Source: Basidiobolus meristosporus CBS 931.73
Taxonomy: Eukaryota > Basidiobolomycota > Basidiobolomycetes > Basidiobolales > Basidiobolaceae
Assembly: GCA_002104905.1 (NCBI GenBank)
Contig: MCFE01000187.1
Location: 62,001 to 126,000, forward strand
Length of the DNA: 64,000 bases
Reading direction: 5' to 3'
The translations under genes and the position numbers were made by a program. This document shows, piece after piece, positions 36,589 through 48,362 of the stretch (its first letter is position 1; each line of letters starts with the position of its first letter). The notes under the pieces were generated by a model. That model did not search any database. It was not told the DNA's origin and was given only the letters and a program-made list of their open reading frames with translations.

Positions 36589-36956
36589 TGTTATGATCTG
36601 CCGCTTGAATGTTTAAGTTAGATCAGTTTTTAGTCAAATCAGTTAGTATATGTTTAGGTTATCAGTACATCAGTATTATCTATGAAATCAGTAGCATTAG
36701 TCAGCAAATGAATCAGCAGATCCTTATCAGACAGAAATAGATATATTAAGTAGGATCTTATTGGGTGATGATGATGCAATCAAATGAGTCATCAGCCACA
36801 ACCTACATTAGGAAATACAATTAGTCAGCAATTGATCTGGCAAAATGTATATAAGGAGCTGCTGGAACCTCAATAAAAATCAGTTCAAGTTTTAGTGAAT
36901 ACAATACTAGCTAAACTCCCTATTCCTCTACAACTCTTATACCAAGACTTGTAACA
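36589..36956 (+). repeat. 3' LTR of the intact Ty3 element
   Basis: 368 bp, read as identical to 32019-32386; followed by the CCTC target duplication. Confidence 0.92.
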
Positions 36957-37551
36957 CCTCTACACTATCAGCCACTGCACCTCTATACCTCATTGATGAT
37001 TTGTTATGAGCTGACAACTTATTCACTAATGCAGGTGGTGGTGAAGTTACACCAGCCACCTACTGGTCTTCAGCTGAAGGTACTGCTTTTGCTACCTTCC
37101 CATCTGCCTCAGCAAGATAGTCAGCTTCTGGCTCCACAGGGATTCTCAATTGCCTACTAGACTGAGAGTCCAAGGAGTCTGAACTACTACCTCCAGTGGG
37201 CACACTGGCCACAGAGCCTTTTTTGATTGTAGCCCTGCTTGTTACACTGAGTGTCAAAGCAAGCTGTTGTCCAACTGTTCTTCTGCTTATCTCAGCTGTG
37301 GTGTTTAGCTGCAAACCAGACAACTTTGCTTTATTTTTTGGCAGCATGTATATGGAAGTAAGTCAAACCAAAGGGGAAATAGAGTTGCATATACATGCAT
37401 ATTTGATACCACAACCTTATTGATAATGCTTACTATGGCAGGTTGTCATTAAAGTTTACAATCATGTAGGTGCAATGTCTTAAACACAAGACTCTCTTAA
37501 ACTTACATGAGTAGTGGCAATTACAGCAAGCCTCTCAGCAACAGAGCATGC

Positions 37552-38614
37552 TGTAGTGTGGTCACAGCAACACCCACCAACAGATGTGATCATTCCTATA
37601 TTTTCAACTTCCCTGTTTCTCTACTACACATATTTTAGTTTGATCCAATTTGTCTTACCTGATCAGTACTATCCCATAAGCTGGTTTACTATCATACCTG
37701 CATACCTTATTGCATAAGTTATCCCCCACTTTCTGTGAGATTACTAGCAGTAAATGCTTCTATATTAGGTAGGTACCCGCGCCAGTAACTTAGACACATG
37801 ATCTACCTGTGTCACCATCTCTACCATTTCAATACCATATATGATATACCCTTGTTACACAGGTTTCAGAGCACCAATTCTGATTGGTTGGATGTGCTGT
37901 GCCACTTACAACCTTCCAGCATCTACTGAGAATACTCTTAGCTCATTCTGATATCATTAAGATTTCTATTGATCTCTGTAGCCTTCTGAAACACCATGAT
38001 TAGTAGTCACTTAGCCAGTGAGAAAATTATATCAGAGAGGCAATCCCTCAATAATAAATCATCTTCCCTTGTATCAGTATACCAACTTGTTAATTAGTGT
38101 GATCTCTGTTACCTGCTGCTACCTAAACTTCCAGCCACAGGACACTCCCAGGAAACCATGCAGACAGCCAACTGAGCTTGGAGGCACCACTTGTGAGGAA
38201 TACTCAAAGTAGGTATCTTTTATTTTATTTGATTCTTACTCAAGCTTGTTCTTGTACAGGCAAAGATACTTTTCTGTCTTTGTAACTGTTGACCACAGCT
38301 GCATTCTTATCAGGTCCCTGCTGGTGGAGTTTACAGTTGTTTTGACTTTGGAAGCTTTAGTGCATTCTCATCTCAAAGGATGCTGAGCCCAGCACATACT
38401 TTTGTTAAGATGCCAACTAAGTTGGGGATTGTAGCTCAATAGTTTTCCCTTGACAAGCTTGTGGCTTTATTCCCCGTCACATTAGACTAGAGACAGAGCC
38501 CAAGTATTCCTAGCAAGCTTTTGCTAGATGTTATTGCACCCATTGAACACCCCACACACAAAATACTTGAGAAGCATTGGATGTATCTCTCCCTTGGACT
38601 TATACATCACCACA
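37552..38614 (+). repeat. Solo LTR-like insertion, family A
   Basis: It runs from TGTAGTGTGG to TCACCACA, 1063 bp, inside tnp2. The flanks are ATGC and ACAC, compatible with a 4-bp duplication after two transitions. It has a TG...CA structure and no coding frame of note. Confidence 0.75.
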
Positions 38615-40501
38615 ACACAGACAGCATAAGAGGTTTTGCCAGGATCATGGCCAGCGTTTTGCCTCACAGGTCATACTTGACCATTCACCAGTCACTACAG
38701 TACCAACAATATCTTGCCAGCCACTTGGCACTTCTATAAAGGTGCCTGGCCTTACTTGTCACCTAATGTAAATGGAGTCACAAGAGTTTGTGATGCCTTT
38801 AGGCTCACTCCAGCGTACTGAATATGGCACATAGAGAGATAGCTCTGAAGAAGCCAGCTCACTGATGGATTGTGAGCCTATCTTCCCTTACAATAGTACC
38901 CTGCATGAGCCTGACAATATCCTAATATGCAATGAGACAAACCCATGAAGAAAAACTTGAAGGATAATATGAAGTCAGGTGAGCCAAGTAATTCATCCAC
39001 TGGTGAGTGAAGTGATGTAGTGGCTAGAGAAGTGGCCCATTTCCACTAATATCAGTATTGGTTGCTTTGAGGATTCACTACCACTTCTTGCTAAAATCAT
39101 CCCAGGTTGAAACTTACAATATATATGGTACAAATGAACAAGTGTCATGAGTCAGGCAACAAATTACCCAAAGACCATCCTGATACCAGCATGTGCTAAC
39201 AGTTACAGAGAAATTACATCAGAAAATGCCACCATTGCAAGGTTTCCACCATTTGAGGAATCCACCTCTATTGGGGGAAAATATTGCCCATTCTCTGGAT
39301 ACATTTCAGAAGTATCCCATCTAACAAAGCTCTGGCAGTCCAACAAAAACTTTAAAGCTATAAAGTACCACTCTTTGCATCAACCAGGCGCAAACATTTC
39401 TAATATTATCATGCTCAACATTACAAACATCAAAGAAGCAAGGGCTATTTTGAAGGTATGTATGACCATGCCCTAGCCTTGGCACTTGATGAATTCTCAT
39501 TAAGCAAGTACAGTAACAGTAAATCCTGCTGGCCACTGATTCTCATTGACCTAAGTCTGTCACCTATCTTACAGTATCTGTGCAGAAAGCTGATAGTATT
39601 ATTACTGTATTTGGGCCTAAATCACTGTTTAACCTGGCTAGCTACCAGTATTCATTTCTGGATGAATTTTCTATGCTCCCCAGTTGGATGACAGTAAATT
39701 GCTGTCATGTCAAAGCACCTATTATTATCTGCATTGGAGATACACCAGCCAGCAGCAAGATAGCTGACTTTTCTGGGCACAATGAACAGTACTGCTTACA
39801 AATGTGTGAGATTCAGGGGACTTACTCCATAACTCACAGATTATTATCTTCCAAGCACTAGCATTAAGAACATCATTTCCTGCAAAGTGAACATACAATA
39901 GTCAGCAAGCAAATGCTACAAAGTTGGCACGCTATCAGCCATTGGCCAGAATAAAGAATCAATTGGAAACTGGAGATACCTAAGATATAGGGTATCTGTT
40001 AGAGCAAATGCTTTCCACTGGGAGCAATGCATTTCCTTTTCAACAATATTCCTACACTAATGACCAAATTGTACATGGTGCACTTCAAGCTAAATTACCC
40101 TTCAGGATACCAGTATCTGCTACCCTGAGTACATCTCAGAGGCTCCAGTCAACATTTATATGCCTATGCAGCAATGCAAGTGTAAGGACTGGATGAACTA
40201 GATATGTATTTTTTCAAGTGGCCTTCTGAAACCATTTCTGCCAAGAGTACATTGGAAGCATTGGGAGTCATAGATGAACATTATAGGAATATTCATCCAG
40301 AAGCAGATCACCAATACCAACTTCACACATCTACAGCTTTTGTGTAAAGGGTTGGTTATTAGATTTGAGTAGCTATACTACCAGTTTAAAGCTGAATGTG
40401 TAGAACTCTGCTGCCACAGTATCCACTTGCTACCCCATGTTGCTTAGTGCACTGAGAATACTTGACCTTACTTGACCTTTTGGGAGTTTCCTAAGGAGCA
40501 G

Positions 40502-41561
40502 TGTAGTGGGGTCAGAGTGACACCCACTAACGGATGTGCTTGTTCCCATATTCTATACTTCCATATTTCTCTACTACACTTATTTTAGTTTTATCCCATT
40601 TGTCTTACCTGACCAGCACTATCCCATAAGCCTGATGACTAGCACACTGCTTACCTTTTTGCATAGGTTTTCCCTCACTTTATGTAAGATTACTAGCAGT
40701 GCGTCTATACTAGGCAGGTACCCATGCCAGTAAACATGACACATGATCAACCTGTGTCACCATCCCTACCATTTCAATTACCATATATAGTATCCCCATG
40801 TTACACTGGTTTCAGAGCACCAATTCTGGATTGGTTGGATGTGCTGTGTCTGTTAGAACCTTCCAGCTCCTACTTAGAACATTCTTAGGTCATTCTGATA
40901 TCATGAAGATTTCTATTGATATCCAGAACTTTCAGGAACACCATGATCAGTATTCACTTAGTCAGTAAGCAAAGTATATAAGGGAGGCAATCCCTCAACA
41001 ATAAATCATCATGCCTTTTATCAATATACTAACTTATGGATTAGTATGATTACTGCTACCTGCTGCTACCTAAACTTCCAACCACAGGACACTCCCAGGA
41101 AACCGCACAGACAGCCAACTGAGCTTGGAGGCACTACTTGTGAGGAATACTCAGAGTAGGTATCTTTTATTATATTTGATTCTTACTCAAGCTTGTTCTT
41201 GTACAGGCAAAGATACTTTTCTGTCTTTGTAACTATTGACCACAGCTGCATTCTTATCAGGTCCCTGCTGGTGGAGTTTACAGTTGTTTTGACTTTGGAA
41301 GCTTTAGTGCATTCTCATCTCAAAGGATGCTGAGCCCAGCACATACTTTTGTTAAGATGCCAACTAAGTTGGGGATTGTAGCTCAATAGTTTTCCCTTGA
41401 CATGCTTATGGCTTTATTCCCCATCACATTAAACTTGAGACAGAGCCCAAGTATTCCTAGCAAGCTTTTGCTAGAAGTTATTGCACCCATTGAATATCCC
41501 ACACACAAAACACTTGATAAGCATTGGATGTATCTCTCCCTTAAACCTATACACCACCACA
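40502..41561 (+). repeat. Solo LTR-like insertion, family A
   Basis: 1060 bp, TGTAGTGGGG...CACCACCACA, with a perfect GCAG duplication at 40498-40501 and 41562-41565. The uninterrupted tnp2 sequence is seen at 19.68 kb (minus). It contains GTATATAAGGGAGG followed by CAATAAATC, the promoter plus polyadenylation layout of an LTR. Confidence 0.82.
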
Positions 41562-42714
41562 GCAGATGTGTAGGGAGATCGGAAGACAAGTCAAGTAACA
41601 GGTACTACCATATCCTAATCTCAGCAAGAATATTACCTTCAAGTCTAACATGGATGTGATGAATTGGCACAAGAGGACAGCCAAGAAGAGTTGGAAAATA
41701 CTGTGAACAGATGTGCCCTTGGAGACACTTTTTTCTATGGAGTTAAGAAGCTAAGCAGCCCAAATGCATGGGTAATCAGTTAAGTAATGCAAAGCTGGGT
41801 TGGCTGCTACAAGCAACTAATTTCTTTTAGGAAAACTCTACCAAGGTATGCCAGATTTCTCTTGGTTGCAAGCCAATTTTTACATCATTTAATACAGAAC
41901 TTGCACAAACAATAGCCAGAGTGCACCTACAAGAGGGACTAGAACTCAGTTGGGAGAGGGTATATATATGCCAAATACTGGAAAGTTCCTTGCAGATATT
42001 CAGTAGGAATCCGTGGTAAAAGTGGCAGCAGCCAAGCATATGTTTTCAAGATATATATGTCACCAGCAATAAAAGGTGTACAACTACTTTGCAAGATTTA
42101 CACTAAAAAGCCGTAAAGTTGAGGTGATGGGAGTATGTCAATTGTAATAAGTGTGCACATTTGCAGAGGTTTGTATGCAGGAGGCCATATTATTTTTGAC
42201 TAAAACTATATGTGGAGTACCTAAGGTAGTAGTGGGTAACCAAATACACAGGGGTGATTTTACAGTGGAATATTTCAATTGCACAAGGGGAGGTGGAAAA
42301 AGAAATCTCATTTGGAAAATTGATACAGTAGCATTATACAGAACTAGCTTTAGGCTGCCATGCTGCCATTATAATGCCATCAGAGGCTTGCAATGAGACT
42401 GTCAAAACCTTGTCAGGTTTTTTGCCATGTAAGGCAATTGGATATACATGCCAGTTAGATCCACTTGAGTAGCTGTAGAGCACACTAAGACCACAACAAT
42501 GCCATACCACCCTTAGCCAAAACTGTACAAACACTGTTATGTTTTTTAACTTTATTTGGCTAGAAAACTTGCCATTCACTGTGGTGATCCTGTTATAAGA
42601 TTGTGTATATGGTAATTAATTCCAAGCTACTGGTATTACTACAGTCTCTAATTGGGATCTTGATGGCTAATATAGATTGGATCCACCAGCAAGACCAAAT
42701 TATTTTTCATAGGG

Positions 42715-42935
42715 ATAGAATGTAGCCATAGATCTAGTCAAATACTTTATTGGTTGGTAGAAGGAAAGAACTCAGACAGAAGTGAGCTATTGTAGACCTC
42801 AGACTATTGAAGAAGCTATGAATATAACCCCTGACTATGGCTTGGCTATGTTTGGAGTTGAGAAACCCACAATTCCTATGAGAGAAAATTCTGCTGGTCC
42901 TGTCAGAAGGTGGTCAGAAACTGTAGGTCCTGTGA
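42715..42935 (+). pseudogene. Ty3 gag fragment, 3' part
   Basis: It continues the gag broken at 30,730. [20 protein letters not shown] and YGLAMFGVEKPTI align with [20 protein letters not shown] and [13 protein letters not shown] of the intact element. The match fades after about 42,935. Confidence 0.75.
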
Positions 42936-42959
42936 CTGAGAAGCTTTTAACGGTAAAAT

Positions 42960-43662
42960 TTTGTGTACTCATCTTCAAGAGACAGGGGTAAGTTTGGGTC
43001 CATGATGCTCAAAGGGTGGGAAAAGCTTTTGAGAAGAACAAAGAGGTAATGGGGAGGATAGCAAGCATGTTAAAAGAGTCAAAATTGGAAGTGTTGCCAA
43101 AAAAGAAGAACATATTTAGTTGTTAAGACTGATGAGGCTGGATGACATAGAGGTTGTGATGGTATGTAAAGCATTGTATGAGACAAAGCGTGGGGTGACA
43201 AGGACTGCACAAGCATCAGGGGTGGGGTTAGTGTCATCAGTGGGATGTGCAAAATATCCAACATAAGCGGTAATGGTAGCAGGGAGGGTAGCAAAAGAAT
43301 ATGGTGTGGAGGTACCAGATTCAGAGAGGATGTTTAAGCAGTGGATATCAGAGGGGGTATTTTTAATAAGCATGGAGCATATAAAAAATTTGTCAAGATA
43401 GGTATATTTGAAGAAAGAAGGGAAAGTGGTAACAATATTGAAGGAAAAAGATAAAATGAGTTTATTAGATTGTGTGGGGTTGGAATATTTAATTAAAGTG
43501 TCAAGTATTCCAGAAAAGGACTTGACAGGGAAGGATTGGCACAAGATCAAGTACTTACTAAGGCAACTGAAATGTTGGTATATGAGATGGAAGTATTACT
43601 GGTTTTGTGGTATCTGTGAATATAAATGGTTTACAATTAGTAGGATAGCAGGTTTGATGTGA
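42960..43662 (+). pseudogene. Unidentified coding remnant
   Basis: Short plus-strand frames look protein-like: KAFEKNKEVMGRIASMLKE, then AKEYGVEVPDSERMFKQWI, then KKEGKVVTILKEKDKM and DLTGKDWHKIKYLLRQL (43,408-43,662). Stops and frame changes separate them. I recognise no family. It lies directly after the gag fragment and before a minisatellite, and could be part of an unrelated element. Confidence 0.4.
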
Positions 43663-43699
43663 AAGTATTAGATTAATATTGGTAAAGATGCAAATAGAT

Positions 43700-44660
43700 T
43701 TTTAAAATGTAATAATGTCAAATTTGGTAGAAATAGTTTTTTTTCATGACAAGATAAGTTGTTTTCCAAAGTAGATTGGAGGAATGGATACAACTAATAC
43801 TATATTCAAGATAAATAAGAGTTTTGTTGAAGAATTTTTTATCATGAGAAAAGAATTGATGGGAAAAAAATTTTGACAAAGAGGATTTGTATCAGGAGGT
43901 GGCTAATGTTATACTTGATAACAGGTAAAGGTTTGTCAGCCACATTTATCTTGAATGAAAAAAAACTTTTTTAAAAAGGTTTTGACAAAAGAAAAGTATT
44001 AAGGATGTAGCTAATGTTGAATTTAGTGGGAGCACAAGTTTTATCAAATTAGTATTTTCTTGGATGAGATAAAATTTGACAGACAAGATTTGTGAACTGG
44101 ATGCAACTAATGTTACATTTCATGGAAGCACAAGTTTGGTCAAATTTTTATTATCTTCAATAAAAAAAAGCTTATAAAAAAGTTTCAACAAAAAAGATTT
44201 CTGAACTGGACACAGCTAATATTATACACAATGGAAGCACAAGTTTGGACAAGTTGCTTTTATTGTGGGCAAATAATAAGTTTTTTAAAAAGTTTCAGCT
44301 AAGAAGATTTGTGAGCTAGATGAGGCTAATGTTATATTTAATGGAAGCATAACTTTTGTCAAACAAGTGTTATGTTGGACTTGTTATATTTAATGAAAGC
44401 ATAACTTTTGTCAAAAATTCTTTTATCTTGGGCAAGAACAATTTTTTATAAGTTTTAACAAAAAAGATTTGTAAACTGGATGTGACCAATGTTATACTTA
44501 ACGGAAATACAAGTTTGGTCCAAAAATATTTTCTTTTGGACAAAAATGTTTGTATTCAGGATGAGTCTAATGTTCAAATAATCTTTATATTTGACAAAAA
44601 ATCTTTTGACAAAAAAAAATTTGTATTCAGGATGCAACTAACATCTAAAAATGCCTCTAT
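43700..44660. repeat. Degenerate minisatellite, about eight units of roughly 115 bp
   Basis: The recurring pattern is GATTTGTGAACTGGATG, then CTAATGTTATA, then GGAAGCACAAGTTTGG, then an A/T-rich tail with TTTTGACAAA. Units vary in length and drift strongly. No coding sequence is seen. Confidence 0.7.
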
Positions 44661-44664
44661 TACC

Positions 44665-45235
44665 TGAATCCATTACTGGATGAAATTTGTTTGCTTTGCA
44701 GCGGGATAACAGTGAATGCCATCAAGTCAAAGCACATCTTATTATCTGGATTGGAAATACCCAGCCATCAGCAAGATTTCTGGCTTTTCTGGGCACAAAA
44801 TTGGTATTGCTGCCAAAGGTGTGAGATCTAAAAGATTTACTCCATAACTCACATACATTGTTATTGCCAAAATGCTAACCCAAGAACATCATCTTTCTGG
44901 CAAGAGGATGCAAAGAAGGCAATATGCAATTGTAGCAAAGTTGGCAAGCTATAAACTATTGGCAGGAATATCAAGCTAATTGGAGGCCAGAGCTACTAAA
45001 GATATTGGGTATCTGTTGGAGCAAAAGCTTTCCTGTGTTAACAATGCATTTCTTTTTCAGCACTATCCATATACTGATGACCAAATTGTTCACGGGGTAT
45101 TCCAAGCAAAATGAGCTCTTTGCAATACCAGAGAAATTTAAAAGAATTGCCAAGTTATTTCAGACAATCTGCTACCCTGAGTACTTCTCATGGTCTCCAA
45201 TTAGCATTCATATTCTGCTCATTTGGTGTCACAAT
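44665..45235 (+). pseudogene. Tnp2 transposase core fragment
   Basis: Aligns with the segment from SGITVNGYHVK through GFSGHN to YPEYFSWSPI of other copies, in broken frames. It lacks both ends of the gene. Confidence 0.6.
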
Positions 45236-45339
45236 CTCTCTGTACTCAGTTTGCACATGTTGATGTGTTTAGCTGAATGCTGTTACAGTAGTGCTAAGTG
45301 TCCTGCAAGTTGTTATTGTTATATTTGTGGCCAACAAGT

Positions 45340-46002
45340 GCCCAAATATCACTTGTGATGCAAAACACTGGCCAGGATCATTGCAATATCCCCATTGGTA
45401 TCTTCATGTGACATGGCTGCAAGGCTTGGTACAGCAGCCACATGGCCTTTTTTCTCCTCTCTTTTGAGTTGAATCAAAGCAGTCTTATCAATGGGGCAAA
45501 CCGATCAACACTTAATAAAGCTATGCTAACATATCATGATTTGTCAATATTCATGTGATTGTAAGACTTTCTTGTATTTGAGATGTTGCACCTGCATGAA
45601 TGTACAATTCAATACCCACAAACCACTGTAAAAGTTTTACATATAGTTGTGGCACAACATACACATCTATATGTAAAATTATTTCTCCTTTGATTTAAGT
45701 TGCCTCCATATGTGTATTCTACCAAAAAATATAGCAGAGCTGACTGAATTGCAACTGAACCTCACCACAGACAATGGCAGAAGAATGATTGAGTAACAGC
45801 ATGCTTTACATTTGGTGCAATAAGTGGAGCTACATTCAGACTAACCATGATGAAATTGTACTCACTGAGGTAACAATTTGTACCTCTCAGGCTATCAGCC
45901 AGGTTGACCACAGACAGTCTCTGCAAAGCCACAAGCTGGCCATAATGCTCAAGCAGATGAGAATATATCAAATGCAGTACCTGCAATGGAAGAACAGCAA
46001 AT
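45340..46002. pseudogene. CACTA-like fragment: tnp2 N-terminus (-) and ORF1 start (+)
   Basis: Minus strand 45,340-45,510 matches the Cys/His N-terminus of tnp2. Plus strand from about 45,727 matches the ORF1 start. The intervening spacer is conserved in position. ORF1 is interrupted at 46,002 by the AGACTTGT-type element and resumes at 48,191-48,362. Confidence 0.6.
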
Positions 46003-46309
46003 AGACTTGTACCATTGAATAGTGCCACATAGTGCCAGCCAATTTAAAATGCTGGATTTTGTTATAAAGGTTGTGGAAATATTGGAAGTAGCTTGAGAGC
46101 AAGTAGAGCCTGCGGTTTCCACTGAATGATTAGTTATATGCAAGAGTAGTGCAATACTTTTGCATGGTCTAGGCATAATGTACATGTGGAGTAAGCCTAG
46201 GGAGGACCCAAGTGTTGAAAAAATTTGTAATTCCACCCATATACTCACCTATCTTTGTCATTAAGACCATTGCTACAAATCTCACATAATATTTATCAAC
46301 TTCTTTGTT

Positions 46310-47000
46310 GGGATTTACTTAAAATATCTCTACAAAATATCAGATACCCTGAATATAAAAGCTCTTAAAGTTGTATAAACAGCCCCAAACTTTGCACACA
46401 TGTTCTTAGGACCTTCCTAAGTCCATTATATATGCCTATTATGGCAAATCTATTGCAGGATAGACTCTTATTTGAAAACATTTAGTTTCAAATGGAGTAA
46501 TGCTGACTATAGTATCTACTCTTAGCCAGAGGGAGCAAATATAGCTTGATTAGCTTTGTATGCCCATGATCTTATTATAGTCATCAATCAGCAGGAAACC
46601 ATGGAAGAGACTATATCCATTCTAACTAAGGTGCTCAAGATGTTCAATCTATGAGAGCTCAGTCACTACCTAGGCATAATGTTCTCCATTAACAGAAGTG
46701 CCCAGACTATTACCCTCAGCTAGTCCAAGTATATTCAAGATATGCCAAAGAAATATTAAAAGAATGTGTGTAAACTGGCAGCTACCCCAATAAAGACAAA
46801 CTTTGGCTTGGTCAAAAATCAACCAAACCAAGACAGCTTAGTGCCATCTAAAAGCCCTGACTTTCCTCATTATTTACTTGGAATGTATTAGCAAGATATC
46901 AGGTACCCAGAAAATGAAAATTCTCAGAGTTATCTGGACAGCCCCAAACTTTGCTCACATGTTCTGGGGACATCCCTAGGCCTACACTGCATGTTTATTG
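46310..47000. repeat. Diverged direct repeat of about 125 bp flanking the copia fragment
   Basis: About 46,310-46,440 and 46,870-47,000 share AGCCCCAAACTTTGC, ACATGTTC and several shorter blocks in the same order. Both lie inside the 2.2-kb element. Confidence 0.5.
46555..46790 (+). pseudogene. Copia-type reverse transcriptase fragment
   Basis: AHDLIIVINQ, LKMFNL, ELSHYLGIMF and TITLS-SKYIQDM follow the copia RT order (VDDLLIV ... LGELKYFLGI ... LSQxKYI). The first catalytic aspartate is changed (YAHD) and stops interrupt the frame. It is too short and decayed to function. Confidence 0.7.
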
Positions 47001-47640
47001 TGCTAAGACTATGTCAAAGTATAAGCACTACTTTACATTCATATATCATTAAGTGCAAAACACATAATCTACTTGTTCTTCCAATCAATTCCAATATCTC
47101 TAAGACTTTACCAACACAAAGGCACGTGTGCAATGTTTAGGGCTGCTTGAGCAACTTTGACAAGCTTCTTGTACTAGGTATTTGATAGCTTGGTACAAAG
47201 ATTCCAAGTAAAGCCCAATAAGGAATATATTCAGTATTCTCTATGATTTGTAGGTATTGATCTAAGTGACTTAGTTAGGTGATATTTAAGGTGGAACTAC
47301 AAACATTACTCATGCACATGTCTTTACACTTGGCCATTAGTAGGTTATTTCTTGTGAACTGACCAATGAAGATCCATTGGAAGTACCTCTACTGCAGGAG
47401 CCTTTGGCAAATTAACTGACATAGCTGTGCATGATACTTCAGACTAGTTCCATAAAGTCAGCTGGAGCAATTCAGTGTGGACAAGCTTCAGCACTCTATG
47501 CCTCAACAAGATGGCAAAATACTGACTACAAGCTCATATGTAGCTAAGATGATAGTCTACAAGGAATTAGCTTAGGTTTGCAAAGTGAATCACTGCCTAC
47601 TCTTTCAGTGGTAATCCCTGTGAGAAAAAGCTTGGAGAAG
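47000..47640. other. Non-coding interior of the 2.2-kb element
   Basis: No supportable frame. From about 47,400 onward the sequence is the inverted counterpart of 63.8-64.0 kb, so the element continues without a recognisable gene. Confidence 0.4.
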
Positions 47641-48190
47641 GCAATGCAACTGATTTGTCTTGCAGCTACCCAATTGGCCACATGCTAGCTATGACACCTG
47701 CTCCAATCACTAACAACTTGGATATACTTGCTCCATAGGCATATGAGATACTTGGTGGCAAATCAGGTAGCTTGTGTATCAGCGAATGAGCCAATTGGGG
47801 GCTCATAGCTTCAGGATAGTTTTGAATTAATCTACCACTGACAAGCTATCAAATCAGAATGAAGGTGCCCAAAGTGATAAGTATCAGTATGGTTTACAGT
47901 GTGATATCCATTTACTTCCATTTACACTTCAAAAACTTATCAAATACTGGATTTTACCTACCATGATAATGGTACCTGATTGCACATGTGATGTAAATAT
48001 CACCAGGTGGTGATATCTTCTATACCAGCCTTACTGTATCAGAATGTGCCACAGTGTGCACAATTGTTCCACACAATATAACATTGTCCAAAAGCAATTA
48101 TGACTACTGGTAGCAACAGTATTGAGCATAGCTGTTCTTTACAACCACAGATTAGGCTGCAACCCTGGCATTGTACAATGGGACAAGTCT

Positions 48191-48362
48191 AATGACTATA
48201 ATAACATCACTACCAGCAGTGTTGGCAATGATGCTGCCAGCTCTTACCAAATTATTGATAAGGCAATTAGGTGCAGTAGCTAATAGAATACAAGCAATGC
48301 CTGAAGAAATCAGAAAATAGTCTGGAAACTGGATGAGTGCATAATGAGTGTATAGCAATCAT
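48191..48362 (+). pseudogene. ORF1 fragment resuming after the 2.2-kb element
   Basis: Continues the ORF1 broken at 46,002 (segment matching ITSPPPILASML ... AVTDRIDAMA). It is cut at 48,362 by the terminus TCCTATGATAATAATTAC of another CACTA-like copy. Confidence 0.6.

Larger units (their letters stand above)
32019..36956 (+). mobile_element. Apparently intact Ty3-type LTR retrotransposon (4.94 kb)
   Basis: Two 368-bp LTRs (32019-32386, 36589-36956) read as identical, both TGTTA...TAACA. CCTC flanks both sides (32015-32018 and 36957-36960). The empty site is confirmed by the ORF1 copy at 53.88 kb. A single long Gag-Pol frame lies between a primer site and a purine tract. The element should be very young and could be transposition-competent. 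Confidence 0.93.
31063..37347 (-). pseudogene. CACTA-element ORF1, split by a Ty3 insertion
   Basis: The ATG at 37,347 gives MLPKNKAKLSG, the only copy here with a true ATG at this place. The frame runs to SAEDQ near 37,060. The Ty3 element interrupts from 36,956 down to 32,019. The 3' part (31,063-32,018) has FHEHYPGLKRAKRF, KNSRNYQRQRN and VNEQWHKAIGLLPRLWNQS. Frameshifts separate these blocks. Function is unknown. Confidence 0.7.
37516..42330 (+). pseudogene. Tnp2-type transposase pseudogene, interrupted twice
   Basis: Relative to the copy starting at 53,278 about 110 bases including the start codon are missing upstream of 37,516. Two LTR-like insertions split the gene (37,552-38,614 and 40,502-41,561). 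Core segments are visible: YDHALALALDEFS (39,458; the usual DGF reads DEF), CWPLILIDLSLSP, NLASYQYSFLDEF, then the C-terminal KVVVGNQIHRGDFTVEYFNCTRG near 42,210. Many frame breaks make it inactive. Confidence 0.75.
30731..42714. mobile_element. CACTA-like element, both termini present, ORF1 (-) and tnp2 (+)
   Basis: The termini are CCCTATGCAAG at the left and ATTTTTCATAGGG at the right. The flanks are AAA and ATA, a probable 3-bp target duplication, because gag reads ATTG-AAA-GAATG in the intact copy. Subtracting three nested insertions and their duplications (Ty3 at 32,019-36,956; LTRs at 37,552-38,614 and 40,502-41,561) leaves about 4.9 kb. Orientation is opposite to the copies at 18.5-24.4 and 49.4-60.7 kb. 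Confidence 0.8.
46003..48190. mobile_element. 2.2-kb element with AGACTTGT termini
   Basis: The ends are AGACTTGTACC and GGGACAAGTCT, flanked on both sides by AAT (46000-46002 and 48191-48193). ORF1 of the host element reads through if it is removed. The right part (47,284-48,190) is an inverted counterpart of 63,094-64,000. The left subterminal region has repeated TGCCA motifs. It contains a copia RT fragment and otherwise no long frame. Confidence 0.75.

Noticed and set aside
37552-38614. Host gene disrupted by insertion
   Set aside because: The interrupted sequence on both sides is the CACTA-like tnp2, not a host gene.
43116-43550. 144-codon minus-strand frame
   Set aside because: It overlaps the more protein-like plus-strand remnant, has low-complexity composition and no recognisable motif.
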